This document shows positions 31,329 through 39,832 of a DNA stretch of 64,000 nt, one piece after another (position 1 is the stretch's first letter; each line of letters opens with the position of its first letter). Origin of the DNA: a virus; the IMG/VR virus record IMGVR_UViG_3300008267_000016, positions 1 to 64,000 of that record. One strand, 5' to 3'. A model generated the notes under the pieces. That model saw only the letters and a list, made by a program, of their open reading frames with translations, ran no database searches and was not told the origin of the DNA. Position numbers and translations under genes: made by a program.

Positions 31329-32840
31329 ATGGCGACTTACCGCAGTCTAGTTTTTTCTAGTGGATTTATATCTGAGACTAGCGACGCAGATAGTGTGTCG
31401 ATATTGGGTGATTTAATCGCTGGTAGTGGCTTAGGTGGAGCTGTATTACCTCTTGGCGTTGACAATACAGTAAGTGTATCGATACCAACAGCAGCCGCAG
31501 CCAGTGGTTTATTAGTTACAAACAACAAGCTTGCTCTAGATGGTGGCGATTTAGTACTATCACAAACTGCACTAAATTCTGGAGTTCTAGCTCAAGCTAA
31601 TTCGAGCGTAGCTCTTTCTTCTGGTCTTGCTTCATTATCTGTTGCCGTAACTGCTGCAGCCTCTGGTAATTCGTCTATATCTGCTTCTTTAAATTCGTTA
31701 AACAACTCTAATGTTGCTATAAGTTCTGGAATACTTTCTTTAGTAGATACTAACTCTGCGTTAGTCGAGTCAAATATAGCTTTAAGTTCAGGATCTGCAG
31801 CTCTTATAAACAGTTCAGAGGCACTTGCTTCTGGTCTGGCTAGTGTAAATACCTCTTTGACTGCTTCTGCATCAGGAAATGCAGCGTCTTTCATTGCTGG
31901 TTCTGCTCTTTCTTCTGGTAATGCAGCTTTATTTAATTTAAATTCTGCTGTTGTATCAGGCACAGAAGCAATCCTTGTTGCACAACGTGCAGTAAACTCA
32001 GGTTACGCAGCAGACCAAGTTAGTACGTCTGCGTTTGCTTTATCTACTGATGCTGTAATCGCTTCAAATACGGCCTTAGCCTCCGGCGTGGTCGCTTTAA
32101 ATGAAGCTAATCAAGCATTTGCGTCTGGCACTTTTGCAGTTCTTGAGGCGAATACTGCTGCAGCTTCTGGCAACCTAGCTGTAAGTGCAGCTTCAGTAGC
32201 CTTAGCTTCAGGGAATGCTGCGTTATTTAACTCAGTACAGGCTTTAGATGACGCTGATGATGCTCTGTTAACAAATTTATTTGTACATTTAATTAGTGAC
32301 GATGCTGTAGAGACCTCTGCGGTAGCTATTGCTTCAGGTTCTGCAGCTATTAATGTATCTTCCGCTGCTATTGCTTCTGGCCAAGCCGCTTTTGCTCCGT
32401 CTGCGATTGCGCAAGCTTCTGGCAATGCGGCTTTAGCTCTTGCCCCTGCCGCCGTCGCTTCGGGGAACCAAGCTATAGCTGTTTCTTTAACAGCGCTAGC
32501 TTCAGGTAATTCTGCTTTATCAAGTGCTTTTAGTGCTCAACTTTCAGGTAATGCAACTATAGCTTTAGCTTCAACTGCTTTAAGTTCTGGCAATAGCTCT
32601 ATATCTGTTTCGTTAACAGCCTTAGCTTCTGGTAATTCTTCTTTAGTAGTCTCTAACGCTTCTCAATTAAATTCTAATAGAGCTATATCCTCTGGTTTAT
32701 ATTCTGCTGTTTCTGGTGTAGATGCACTAAGCGACAGTTTAGAAGCTTTAGCTTCCGGGAATGCCGCGTTAGCTTTAATCGTGGGGAACCCACCCGTCAC
32801 AGCTGAACAGTTAACGGGCCTAATCTTTGCCTTAAGTTAA
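31329..32840 (+). CDS. Second 503-residue fibre protein of 29 tandem 14-residue repeats
   Basis: Starts one base after the first repeat protein. Residues 1-80 resemble its N-terminal domain (RSLVFSSGFISETSDADSVS, LIAGSGLGG, LVTNNKLALDG). Repeats again run 28 x 14 residues from residue 81 plus a partial unit ending VGNPP, but units are far more degenerate (ALSSGLASLSVAVT, SLNNSNVAISSGIL, VHLISDDAVETSAV). The end EQLTGLIFALS matches the shared C-terminal motif. Identical total length and repeat number despite divergence point to selection on length and register, as expected if the two assemble side by side. Confidence 0.85.
   Translation: MATYRSLVFSSGFISETSDADSVSILGDLIAGSGLGGAVLPLGVDNTVSVSIPTAAAASGLLVTNNKLALDGGDLVLSQTALNSGVLAQANSSVALSSGLASLSVAVTAAASGNSSISASLNSLNNSNVAISSGILSLVDTNSALVESNIALSSGSAALINSSEALASGLASVNTSLTASASGNAASFIAGSALSSGNAALFNLNSAVVSGTEAILVAQRAVNSGYAADQVSTSAFALSTDAVIASNTALASGVVALNEANQAFASGTFAVLEANTAAASGNLAVSAASVALASGNAALFNSVQALDDADDALLTNLFVHLISDDAVETSAVAIASGSAAINVSSAAIASGQAAFAPSAIAQASGNAALALAPAAVASGNQAIAVSLTALASGNSALSSAFSAQLSGNATIALASTALSSGNSSISVSLTALASGNSSLVVSNASQLNSNRAISSGLYSAVSGVDALSDSLEALASGNAALALIVGNPPVTAEQLTGLIFALS
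31569..32795 (+). repeat. Degenerate 42-base tandem coding repeat, 29 units
   Basis: The periodicity of 42 bases is visible mainly at the protein level. Base composition is more AT-rich than in the first array. No unit has been gained or lost relative to it. Confidence 0.78.
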
Positions 32841-32942
32841 CCCTTAAAGGGCTGCCGACTACAGCGTGGGCTTAGTGTGACATATTTTTGCTAGACTTTT
32901 TTTAGAACATTCAGTTAGACTTTTACTAGGGTTTGGGGAACT

Positions 32943-33260
32943 ATGGCAAGCTTCTATAACGTTGCTAGAGCCAACGTAAACAGCAGCCCGGTAACGGTAC
33001 TGACTTCTGACGCAGATTCTACAATTGTTCTAAGTATTCTTGTTGCAAATAATATTGGTTCTTCTGCTGTTGATTGCACAGTAAGCATGAACACAGGTGC
33101 AACAATTAATAATTATTTAGGTTATACCATTCCTGTTCCTGCTGACTCAAACGTTGATTTTATTGCTAACAAGTATATTCTTCCTAGCGGTAAGAGCATT
33201 CGCGTCACATCTAGTACTTCAGGTCAATTAGATGTAGCAATTTCTTACGTCGTGGTCTGA
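32943..33260 (+). CDS. Small beta-rich virion protein
   Basis: 105 residues: SSPVTVLTSDADSTIVLSIL, VANNIGSSAVDCTVSM, then LPSGKSIRVTSSTSGQLDVA and a C-terminal strand. Proteins of this form (a beta sandwich of roughly 100 residues near fibre genes) are frequent in cyanophages and are taken as virion proteins. Two TAGACT hexamers lie in the 102-base gap upstream and may be -10 elements. Confidence 0.65.
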   Translation: MASFYNVARANVNSSPVTVLTSDADSTIVLSILVANNIGSSAVDCTVSMNTGATINNYLGYTIPVPADSNVDFIANKYILPSGKSIRVTSSTSGQLDVAISYVVV

Positions 33261-33262
33261 TT

Positions 33263-33928
33263 ATGGATAATCAAAATTGGTCTAACTATTACTTCACTAA
33301 AAACGGGTCGGTACCTTCTTATCCTCCTTCTAGGATTCGTCTTTCGTCAGGTTTTACTAAATACACTTCATCGTGCAGTTTAGAAGATCTGCATGATGCT
33401 GGTTATGAAGGACCGATTGAGCTTATTCCTGTTGGAGCCAATCAAAAACGTGTCTGGGATTTTGCTTCTAAAAAATTTATTTTAGTTAGTGCAGAAGGTA
33501 AAGATTCTACACTTGTTAACCGTGAGGTTCGTTCTTACTGTTCTGAGCAGATTAACTGTTTAGACTTAGATGATAAATCTTCTTATGATGATGATTTTCG
33601 TAATGCTTGGAGTCGTTACATAACAACGCTAGTAAATCTTTTAAAGAAACCAGAGTCAGAATTATTAACTTTCGAAGATCTTCCTGAGATTCCCACAGTT
33701 GTGGAGAATCAAGCAGACCACAATGCTAAACTAGCTCAGGACTTTATTAACGAAAATTTCGAACGGTGGAAAGGTCAGTACGAAACCTATGGCTTCTGCT
33801 TCGAAGTTCCGTTAGAAGTTCAACCCTATTTTTCTATTCCGTCTGATTGGGTTGCAGGATCCGAACCCCTACCTCCAGGAACGAGTAGTTACTTCGAACA
33901 CGCTGTACCCCCTCAACCGCTGCCATGA
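33263..33928 (+). CDS. Unrecognised tail-region protein
   Basis: 221 residues, no low complexity until the Pro-rich C-terminus. YYFTKNGSVPSYPPSRIRLS and LEDLHDAGYEGPIELIPVGA suggest a folded N-terminal domain recognising a fibre or assembly partner. The middle is helical and acidic (LLKKPESELLTFEDLPEIPT). Overlap with the collar gene by 4 bases implies coupling. A tail-fibre assembly chaperone is one possible role, not demonstrated. Confidence 0.6.
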   Translation: MDNQNWSNYYFTKNGSVPSYPPSRIRLSSGFTKYTSSCSLEDLHDAGYEGPIELIPVGANQKRVWDFASKKFILVSAEGKDSTLVNREVRSYCSEQINCLDLDDKSSYDDDFRNAWSRYITTLVNLLKKPESELLTFEDLPEIPTVVENQADHNAKLAQDFINENFERWKGQYETYGFCFEVPLEVQPYFSIPSDWVAGSEPLPPGTSSYFEHAVPPQPLP

Positions 33929-34971
33929 CTTCGAACAAAAAACTAGGTAATTTTACGGGAAAACAAACCCTTCCTAGTGCAGCAGGTGCGCAAGGTGCCT
34001 ACGTTAGTCCTTCTGAGGTTTACCAACAAAGACTTGTCGGAGGGTGGCCGGCCACTCCCGTAGGCGCTTGGGTTGACCCTGGTCAACTTGTTTACGCCCT
34101 TTCTAGCGGAGTTGTTTCTGCTATCAGCGGAACTAACTATGCTATTTGTGATGGTTCTGAGCACGATAGAACAGCTTTCGCCAGCCTTTATGCGGTTGTC
34201 GGCAACCGTTATGGTAACGGTAACGGAATTTCCACTTTTAATACCCCTCCGATGACGCCTCGGTTTGGGTATACAAAAGCAACCACTGGATCTGGTGTCC
34301 AAGCTCCTAGTGGTGTTGCAGTCCTCCCAAACCATACACATACTTTAGAAGTAGGAGGCGTACAAAACCCAGGCCAAGCGAGTAACGGAGGCGGTGGCGC
34401 TACAGATATCGCTTCGTTCACCTTTCAATCTAGTTTCGACGGCGGTGGGGACAACCACGGTAGGCACGTAGAGGTTATCCCACTTTTGTCTAATACGGCT
34501 CAAACAGCACCTGTTGGTACTGTTGTGATTTGTTTAACGCCTAATAATGTTTCAGCTATATCAGCTGTCGCCCCTATCAATACAGTGGTTGCAAGCGGGC
34601 AAGCTCTCAGTCGTACTACCTACGCTACATTGTTTGAGCGGATTGGTACTTTATATGGTAGTGGTAACGGCACCACTACTTTTAATTTGCCCGATTATAG
34701 AGGTGTGTTCCTCCGTGCCCCAGTAGGTAGAAACACTATCCAACCTTCTGGATATAGAAACGGATCTTATGGTGAAGATGGTTTTGTATCTCATCGTCAT
34801 GGCTATAATCCGGCTTATTATCTTGCCAGTGGTGGTAGGCGTTGTGACTATACTCCAATCGGCACTGCAACGACTACACCAGCCTCTGGCCCATCATCTA
34901 TCGGTATTGCTGGTGAAAATAGACCAGCCAACATTACCTGCACTTACTTAGTCGTTGTTTCGGAGATCTGA
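33925..34971 (+). CDS. Tail collar protein with two collar domains
   Basis: 348 residues, beginning with ATGA overlap. Two phage tail-collar modules are visible. The first is YAICDGSEHDRTAFASLYAV with GNGNGISTFNTPPMTPRFGY (about residues 72-115). The second is VVASGQALSRTTYATLFERI with GSGNGTTTFNLPDYRGVFLR (about 215-262). The pattern (G-x-L/E-x-R-T-x-Y/F-x-x-L-F, then T-F-N-L-P-D-x-R-G) is the family signature found at the tips of fibres. Several His residues (HRHGYNP) could bind metal in the trimer. Confidence 0.85.
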   Translation: MTSNKKLGNFTGKQTLPSAAGAQGAYVSPSEVYQQRLVGGWPATPVGAWVDPGQLVYALSSGVVSAISGTNYAICDGSEHDRTAFASLYAVVGNRYGNGNGISTFNTPPMTPRFGYTKATTGSGVQAPSGVAVLPNHTHTLEVGGVQNPGQASNGGGGATDIASFTFQSSFDGGGDNHGRHVEVIPLLSNTAQTAPVGTVVICLTPNNVSAISAVAPINTVVASGQALSRTTYATLFERIGTLYGSGNGTTTFNLPDYRGVFLRAPVGRNTIQPSGYRNGSYGEDGFVSHRHGYNPAYYLASGGRRCDYTPIGTATTTPASGPSSIGIAGENRPANITCTYLVVVSEI

Positions 34972-34974
34972 TCG

Positions 34975-35514
34975 ATGCTTACCCAAGTTATTTTTTCAGC
35001 TCGGTACTTAGGTCCTTCTTTTGTTGCGAACAACGGCGCAACTTACTATCTGTGTGACGGGCAAGCTCTTTCTCGCACTACTAACTCAAAGCTGAGTGAT
35101 GTTTGGCCGGTTAATGCCTACGGAAGCACCGTAAACAATATTCACTTGCCTCCTTTAGAAGGTCTTTACCTCCGTGGCTATGATTTTGGGTCTGGTCGTG
35201 ACTCGGAAGCTGCAAGTCGAACGGCACTTTCGGGCTCTCTTCCTACCGGAAATAACATCGGTGCTTACCAGCCCGCAAACCTTAAGTTACATACTCACGT
35301 AAATGGACGTCAAGGAGGTTCAGGGCCTTGTGCTGATGGCGCAGGTCAAGACGGAGGTAGCAGCCCTGATACACCTATTATTACCGTTACGTCAAATTCA
35401 ACGTCGCTGAATACGCTTAACTCTACTGTTGCCGCTACAGTCTCTGGTACGACAACCACTGCTTTTGATGTCAGCAACTGCTCCTTCTGGGTCTACATCG
35501 AAGGAAGTAATTAA
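34975..35514 (+). CDS. Single-domain tail collar protein
   Basis: 179 residues, three bases after the two-domain collar gene. YYLCDGQALSRTTNSKLSDV and STVNNIHLPPLEGLYLRGYD follow the collar signature. The C-terminal half has LKLHTHVNGRQGG with a His pair and a Gly/Asp-rich loop, then Thr/Ser-rich strands. It is a likely partner or alternative tip for the preceding gene. Confidence 0.8.
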   Translation: MLTQVIFSARYLGPSFVANNGATYYLCDGQALSRTTNSKLSDVWPVNAYGSTVNNIHLPPLEGLYLRGYDFGSGRDSEAASRTALSGSLPTGNNIGAYQPANLKLHTHVNGRQGGSGPCADGAGQDGGSSPDTPIITVTSNSTSLNTLNSTVAATVSGTTTTAFDVSNCSFWVYIEGSN

Positions 35515-36034
35515 TTTTCATCCTATAGTTTTAGATAACTTTTTAAGCTCTTCAGATTTCTTAATGCTTTCTGAAGAGTTTAACTATATGCCTTTGCGCT
35601 TATGTAATTGGAGTGACTCTAATAATATTAAGTTATTTTTTGGAGTTCGAAAAACGGATAGACCAAACCATCTTGAGTCTTTAGCATCAATTATTTCTCT
35701 TAAGGTTAAAAAACACGTTAAACGTAAATTTTTCTTTAAACGACTTCACTTAAATGGCCAAGTCTACGGACAAGAGGGTCAGCTTCATCAGGATTCACAA
35801 GAACCCACAGATATAACTGTTTTAATTTTTACGAACCGGGAGTGGAACTCAGCGTGGGGCGGCCATTTTTCGTTTGCTGATTTGTCTGATCAAGAAGTTC
35901 ACACTGTAACTTATAAACCAAATCGTGCTGTTATTTTCCCTTCGTCGTTGTATCATTGCGGAAACGCTCCTTTAAGGTTTACCGACCGGATGCGGACATC
36001 TGCAGCTTTTCTCTTTGAGACTTGTGAGTACTGA
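35468..36034 (+). CDS. 2-oxoglutarate/Fe(II) oxygenase (prolyl hydroxylase-like)
   Basis: About 188 residues. The double-stranded beta-helix signature is present: LHQDSQEPTDITVLIFTNRE gives the HxD pair, GGHFSFAD follows, then the distal His in PSSLYHCGNAP and Arg in RMRTSAAF, the 2-oxoglutarate contact. The start is uncertain: the ATG at 35468 (used) lies inside the collar gene, and homologous sequence seems to begin near its stop. It hydroxylates a protein, sugar or base; the target is unknown. First of three such enzymes in 3.4 kb. Confidence 0.75.
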   Translation: MSATAPSGSTSKEVINFHPIVLDNFLSSSDFLMLSEEFNYMPLRLCNWSDSNNIKLFFGVRKTDRPNHLESLASIISLKVKKHVKRKFFFKRLHLNGQVYGQEGQLHQDSQEPTDITVLIFTNREWNSAWGGHFSFADLSDQEVHTVTYKPNRAVIFPSSLYHCGNAPLRFTDRMRTSAAFLFETCEY

Positions 36035-36614
36035 AACTTTTATTCGTCGCTACAACATACCTGATGTTACTCTGTGCGATGAAATCATAAAATGGTTTGA
36101 AGACCACCCTGAGAAACAAGGGACTGGTGTTGTCCAGTCACGAGAAGGTAAACCTATAGTAAATAAAGATTATAAAGATGGTACGTGTATTTCTGTGAAT
36201 GATATTAATTATGCTTACACTCAGCCACCTCTGCGTTCGTTTCTTATTTGGCTTTGGGACTGTGTGAATCTGTATTTAGAAGATTTCCCCGAGCTTAAAA
36301 ATTCTTGTTTTGCTATGAGAGAGGGGTTTAATATTCAAAGATTTCTACCCCCAAGTCAAGGGTTTAAAGTTTTTCACCATGAAAGGATATCGTATCAAGT
36401 CTGTCCTCGTTTACTTGTCTTTATGCTTTATTTAAACGATGTAGAAGATAAAGGCGGTACAGAATTCAAGTACTACAACCATGTTGAAAAAGCTCAACGC
36501 GGCAAATTGTTGATTTGGCCAACAGACTTCACCCACACCCACCGTGGTGTAGTATCGCCAACAGAAAAAAAGTACATTATTACTGGCTGGTATGGTCTAA
36601 TCCCTGCAGAGTAA
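36024..36614 (+). CDS. Second 2-oxoglutarate/Fe(II) oxygenase
   Basis: 196 residues from a GTG at 36024 overlapping the upstream stop by 11 bases. FKVFHHERISYQ carries an H-x-E variant of the metal-binding pair. LLVFMLYLNDVEDKGGTEFK is the classic core strand and turn, and DFTHTHRGVVSPTEKKYIIT supplies the distal His and the Lys or Arg contact. Use of Glu instead of Asp is known in some family members but may change activity. It overlaps the convergent carbamoyltransferase gene by 18 bases. Confidence 0.75.
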   Translation: MSTETFIRRYNIPDVTLCDEIIKWFEDHPEKQGTGVVQSREGKPIVNKDYKDGTCISVNDINYAYTQPPLRSFLIWLWDCVNLYLEDFPELKNSCFAMREGFNIQRFLPPSQGFKVFHHERISYQVCPRLLVFMLYLNDVEDKGGTEFKYYNHVEKAQRGKLLIWPTDFTHTHRGVVSPTEKKYIITGWYGLIPAE

Positions 36615-38204
36615 TCTCATATTTTCTGGAGTATACAGATAATCTATCTTTGTGTTATTTAAAGTACTTACAGCGTCTTCAAACGTTTCTATTATTGGTT
36701 GCTTATCGACATTAAATGAAGTATTACCTAGTATAGGTACTCCTGTAATTTCGTAAAAATTTTGTATTAGCTCAAAGTAATTTTTATTTTGTTCTTTTGT
36801 TATTGTTTGTATCCTGCACGTACCGTCGACATGTACTATGGCAGGTATCTTTTCTTTTTTTAAACACGTAGCATTTAGAGTCATAAAAGGGTTTTCTTCG
36901 ATATCAAACCATTTTTCTACTTCTTCCTGAAGTATAGTACCTGCAAAAGGCCTAAAACTTTCTCTGTTTTTTATTCGGTTGATTATATCTTTACCGTTTG
37001 GCAGACAAGGGTTAAAAAGAATAGAACGGTTTCCTAATGCTCTAGCACCTGCTTCTGACCTCCCCTGGAACAGAGCGACTGTTTTTCCCTTGGATAACAA
37101 AAGAGCTACTTCTTTACTTGTTGTCCTGTCTCCGATTTCTTTAAAAAGTAACTCCTTTTTTGGCCCTAGGTAGATATTCTCTAACTTTCTCTTTGTCTGG
37201 TCTTTTTGCTCAGCGTGGTGCACCAACTTAGCTGCGCCATACGATAGACCTCCGTCACCAGCCATAGGGTCAATAAAAAAATTAAACTCGCTTAGTTTAT
37301 CTTTGTAGTATTTATTGGCTACTATATTTAATGCAAAGCCTCCAGATAACACTATATTTTTTGTGTTACTCAGTTTTATTGCTTTTTTTATGTAACTTAA
37401 AGCTTTTTCTTGTGTTGCTTTTTGTACGGCAAATGCTAGATCTGCTTGTAGCTGTCCCCAATCGTTTGTAATAAGCTCAGGGTAACTGTAGGTGTTTATC
37501 TTATTGTCATTAGTAAAAAGATTTTTATTCGCTTCTTTTTTGGGGCCTGTCAGTATCTCTGGGATGTTTTTATTTGCTGCTCCGTATGCTGCTAACCCCA
37601 TGGTTTTACCACAGTCTAGATTTCTAAATCCTTGATGATTAGCTACTGCTTGATACATACCGCCTATATCGATATGGGAAGTTATTTCGACTTCTGTGTT
37701 ATGAAGTAAGGAACTAACAGCGCTAAAATTACTTCCTCTGTGCGGATCGACAACTAGTTTTTTGTACAGCAGCCTGAAATTATCTGGATACGAGGCTTCG
37801 TATACGGATGTTGTTTCAGCACCAAAAGCTCCGTTATTTAGCGCGAATTCTGAACCTCTCCCATCAAAAACTACGCAGACTGCTTCAGTGAAACCAGAAC
37901 TGTAGAAAGCCGAAGCAGCGTGGGCTAAATGATGTATATCGTTGTGAACACTAAATCGTTTAAAAGTTATTCCATTTTTTCTAAGTAAATGTTTTATGAA
38001 GTTTTCATTTCCGCAGTGAGTTACTATAACTGAATCTATTTCTGTGACTATATCTTTTATTTGACCTATACATTTTATAGGTTCTGAGTCATATTTTATT
38101 TTTGATAATCTTTCTTCCTCTATGAATAGTTCAACTTCCCCATTAATTAGTAAGCAAACACTTGAATTATGCTTACCACAATGTATTCCTAATACTGAGT
38201 TCAT
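36597..38204 (-). CDS. Carbamoyltransferase (NodU/TobZ family)
   Basis: 535 residues, full length. These enzymes place a carbamoyl group on a hydroxyl of a sugar or antibiotic through a carbamoyl-adenylate. The ASKHA-like domain starts LGIHCGKHNSSVCLLINGEV, with the His pair HHLAHAASAFYSSGF and the loop VLSGGFALNIVANKYY. The C-terminal domain has FQGRSEAGARALGNRSIL and GVPILGNTSFNVDKQPII, both hallmarks. It is leftward and follows the third oxygenase with a 4-base ATGA overlap, so the two form an operon. Confidence 0.93.
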   Translation of the reverse strand: MNSVLGIHCGKHNSSVCLLINGEVELFIEEERLSKIKYDSEPIKCIGQIKDIVTEIDSVIVTHCGNENFIKHLLRKNGITFKRFSVHNDIHHLAHAASAFYSSGFTEAVCVVFDGRGSEFALNNGAFGAETTSVYEASYPDNFRLLYKKLVVDPHRGSNFSAVSSLLHNTEVEITSHIDIGGMYQAVANHQGFRNLDCGKTMGLAAYGAANKNIPEILTGPKKEANKNLFTNDNKINTYSYPELITNDWGQLQADLAFAVQKATQEKALSYIKKAIKLSNTKNIVLSGGFALNIVANKYYKDKLSEFNFFIDPMAGDGGLSYGAAKLVHHAEQKDQTKRKLENIYLGPKKELLFKEIGDRTTSKEVALLLSKGKTVALFQGRSEAGARALGNRSILFNPCLPNGKDIINRIKNRESFRPFAGTILQEEVEKWFDIEENPFMTLNATCLKKEKIPAIVHVDGTCRIQTITKEQNKNYFELIQNFYEITGVPILGNTSFNVDKQPIIETFEDAVSTLNNTKIDYLYTPENMRLLCRD

Positions 38205-38833
38205 TGTAGTTTTAAGGTTAAACCGCTTAAGTGGTACTCATCTCCTACTGTGCCGTCAAAATAACTATTAAAACTTATAGTAATTCTTGGTATAGGAGAT
38301 TTATTTTCACTAACAGAGTGGAGAAGCATTGAAGGAAAAATCAACATAGTTTGGTTAACAGGTTTGTGCTTGTGGATTATTTGGTTTCCGTCCGCCTCGT
38401 GGTGCCCGTTAAACATTCTGTTTTCCATAGCGTAAGGGTTTAACGAGCTGAACCAAGTATCACCAGACTCTCCTTGGATATAAATAATACCACTTAGAAT
38501 CGACCACGGATGTCTGTGAGCGTGATGCCACTGACCTTCGTTACTGATGTTTGCCCACATAAGAGAAACTTTGATATCATCAAACCAAGTGTATCCGACT
38601 TCTGTAGCAACTTCTTTTACTTTAGGGTTTATAAAGTCACATAGAAATTTCCAATTTTCTTGTCTATGTAGAGATGTCCTACCGTACGCAGATTTACCGT
38701 AATGTGGTTGACCGTCTCTTTGTTCTCTCGTTTCAAACCCAGCGTATGGGAGTTCCCTTAGGATTGAAGTATGTATGTCATCAGGTATGTCGTACTTGTA
38801 CAGAGTTGTCGGAAGTATGTTAAGTTTTTCCAT
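38201..38833 (-). CDS. Third 2-oxoglutarate/Fe(II) oxygenase (TIGR02466-like)
   Basis: 210 residues. VSLMWANISNEGQWHHAHRH gives the metal-binding His region, SILSGIIYIQGESGDTWFSS the core strands, and MLIFPSMLLHSVSENKSPIP with RITISFNSYF the distal His and Arg. The layout matches the phage family TIGR02466 of putative 2OG oxygenases. It is the leading gene of the leftward pair with the carbamoyltransferase. The two may act in sequence: a hydroxyl made here could be the acceptor for carbamoylation, which is inference. Confidence 0.8.
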   Translation of the reverse strand: MEKLNILPTTLYKYDIPDDIHTSILRELPYAGFETREQRDGQPHYGKSAYGRTSLHRQENWKFLCDFINPKVKEVATEVGYTWFDDIKVSLMWANISNEGQWHHAHRHPWSILSGIIYIQGESGDTWFSSLNPYAMENRMFNGHHEADGNQIIHKHKPVNQTMLIFPSMLLHSVSENKSPIPRITISFNSYFDGTVGDEYHLSGLTLKLQ

Positions 38834-38939
38834 TTGCCTGTGTTTTGGGTGCCGCTATTGTACCTCACTGCAGGAGTGATGTCTGCCTTCAGGCTCTAAT
38901 ACTTACTTGCTGCATTGTTGTGTAATTTTCTAGGAAAGA

Positions 38940-39347
38940 GTGATTTTTATTTGTAGAATATCGTTAGCCGCACTCACACTTGTGAGCGAACGGGATCTTC
39001 TCTTCGATCTTTCCTGTTTACAAAAGCGAGTTGCCAAAAAGAGATTTCGAAAACAAATATTTGAAGATTGGGGTTGTTGCGCTTACTGCGGTAAAGAAAA
39101 TCCGACAACGTTAGATCACGTCGTACCGAAAGCCCGTGGGGGCGCTACGACCAGAAAAAATCTTATTGCAGCTTGCGGTGACTGCAATATCCTTAAAAGT
39201 TCAGAAGACTGGTGCGTTTGGTACAGGTCTCAGTACTTTTGGACACTAGAAAGAGAGGAGCGTATTCTTTGTTGGGTTAACCAACAAGACGACGCTCCTT
39301 TTTCATTAGTACCTGTTTATTGGGGATCTACCCTCGTGGCAGCTTAA
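38940..39347 (+). CDS. HNH endonuclease
   Basis: 135 residues from a GTG just after AGGAAAG; a second in-frame GTG at 38982 is also possible. CAYCGKENPTTLDHVVPKAR with GGATTRKNLIAACGDCNILK is a complete HNH motif: paired CxxC zinc ligands, the catalytic DH and the final Asn. It cuts DNA, either as a free-standing homing nuclease or in packaging or host degradation. It stands alone between the oxygenase cluster and the small-protein operon. Confidence 0.88.
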   Translation: MIFICRISLAALTLVSERDLLFDLSCLQKRVAKKRFRKQIFEDWGCCAYCGKENPTTLDHVVPKARGGATTRKNLIAACGDCNILKSSEDWCVWYRSQYFWTLEREERILCWVNQQDDAPFSLVPVYWGSTLVAA

Positions 39348-39527
39348 TTATTTTTTAGCCACTTTAGTTATGATACCAGCAATTATTTCAATAATTTTAT
39401 ACAGCTTGGCATAGAGCTCATCGTCTTTCGGCGTCGGGGTGACGTTTACGATGGCCAATGCCAGTACATGCAGGGCGGCCAAAATACCTGCGATTTCAGC
39501 CCAGTTTTCCGTAAGATGACTAATCAT
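39348..39527 (-). CDS. Small one-helix membrane protein, possible holin
   Basis: 59 residues, leftward, ATG at 39527 and TAA at 39348. A short polar start (ISHLTENWAEI) is followed by one hydrophobic helix (AGILAALHVLALAIVNV), a TPTPKDDELY turn, and a second amphipathic helix (IIEIIAGIITKVAKK). The form with TPTPKDDE is familiar from cyanophage genomes as a small membrane or holin-like protein. It lies 2 kb before the endolysin, but on the other strand. The holin role is not proven. Confidence 0.65.
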   Translation of the reverse strand: MISHLTENWAEIAGILAALHVLALAIVNVTPTPKDDELYAKLYKIIEIIAGIITKVAKK

Positions 39528-39571
39528 GGTGCTAACTCAGCTAGTAGAATTCTAAGAGCATTTATATATCT

Positions 39572-39832
39572 ATGCCTGCCATACTCGACGACGCAGTCAA
39601 GTCGATTATGAAAGAAAATCCGAAGATGTCGGAGTCTTCGGCTTATGCAATCGCAACTAAACAACTTCAGCGCTCCGGCGACCTGAAAGAAGGCACTCAG
39701 GAAGCAACTAAAAAAGGGGATCGTCGCGGCGAAATGTCGAAAGCTACGCGTGCTAAAACACGAGCTAAAAAGTACAAAGAAGAGCGTAAAGCAGGTCGTA
39801 AATTTGAGCGTAATACAGAAGGTCGGGACTGA
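39572..39832 (+). CDS. Small basic phage protein
   Basis: 86 residues. PAILDDAVKSIMKENPKMSE and SSAYAIATKQLQRSGDLKEG form a short folded N-terminus that I know from many marine phage small proteins. The rest is a very basic helix (KATRAKTRAKKYKEERKAGR). It is the first of five rightward small genes whose starts overlap the preceding stops. Function unknown; DNA or capsid contact is possible. Confidence 0.7.
   Translation: MPAILDDAVKSIMKENPKMSESSAYAIATKQLQRSGDLKEGTQEATKKGDRRGEMSKATRAKTRAKKYKEERKAGRKFERNTEGRD

Noticed and set aside
30199-32425. Leftward Ala/Pro/Glu-rich frames across the repeat proteins
   Set aside because: They are the antisense reading of the 42-base repeat and carry the same period; the forward frames have clean starts, stops and non-repeat ends.
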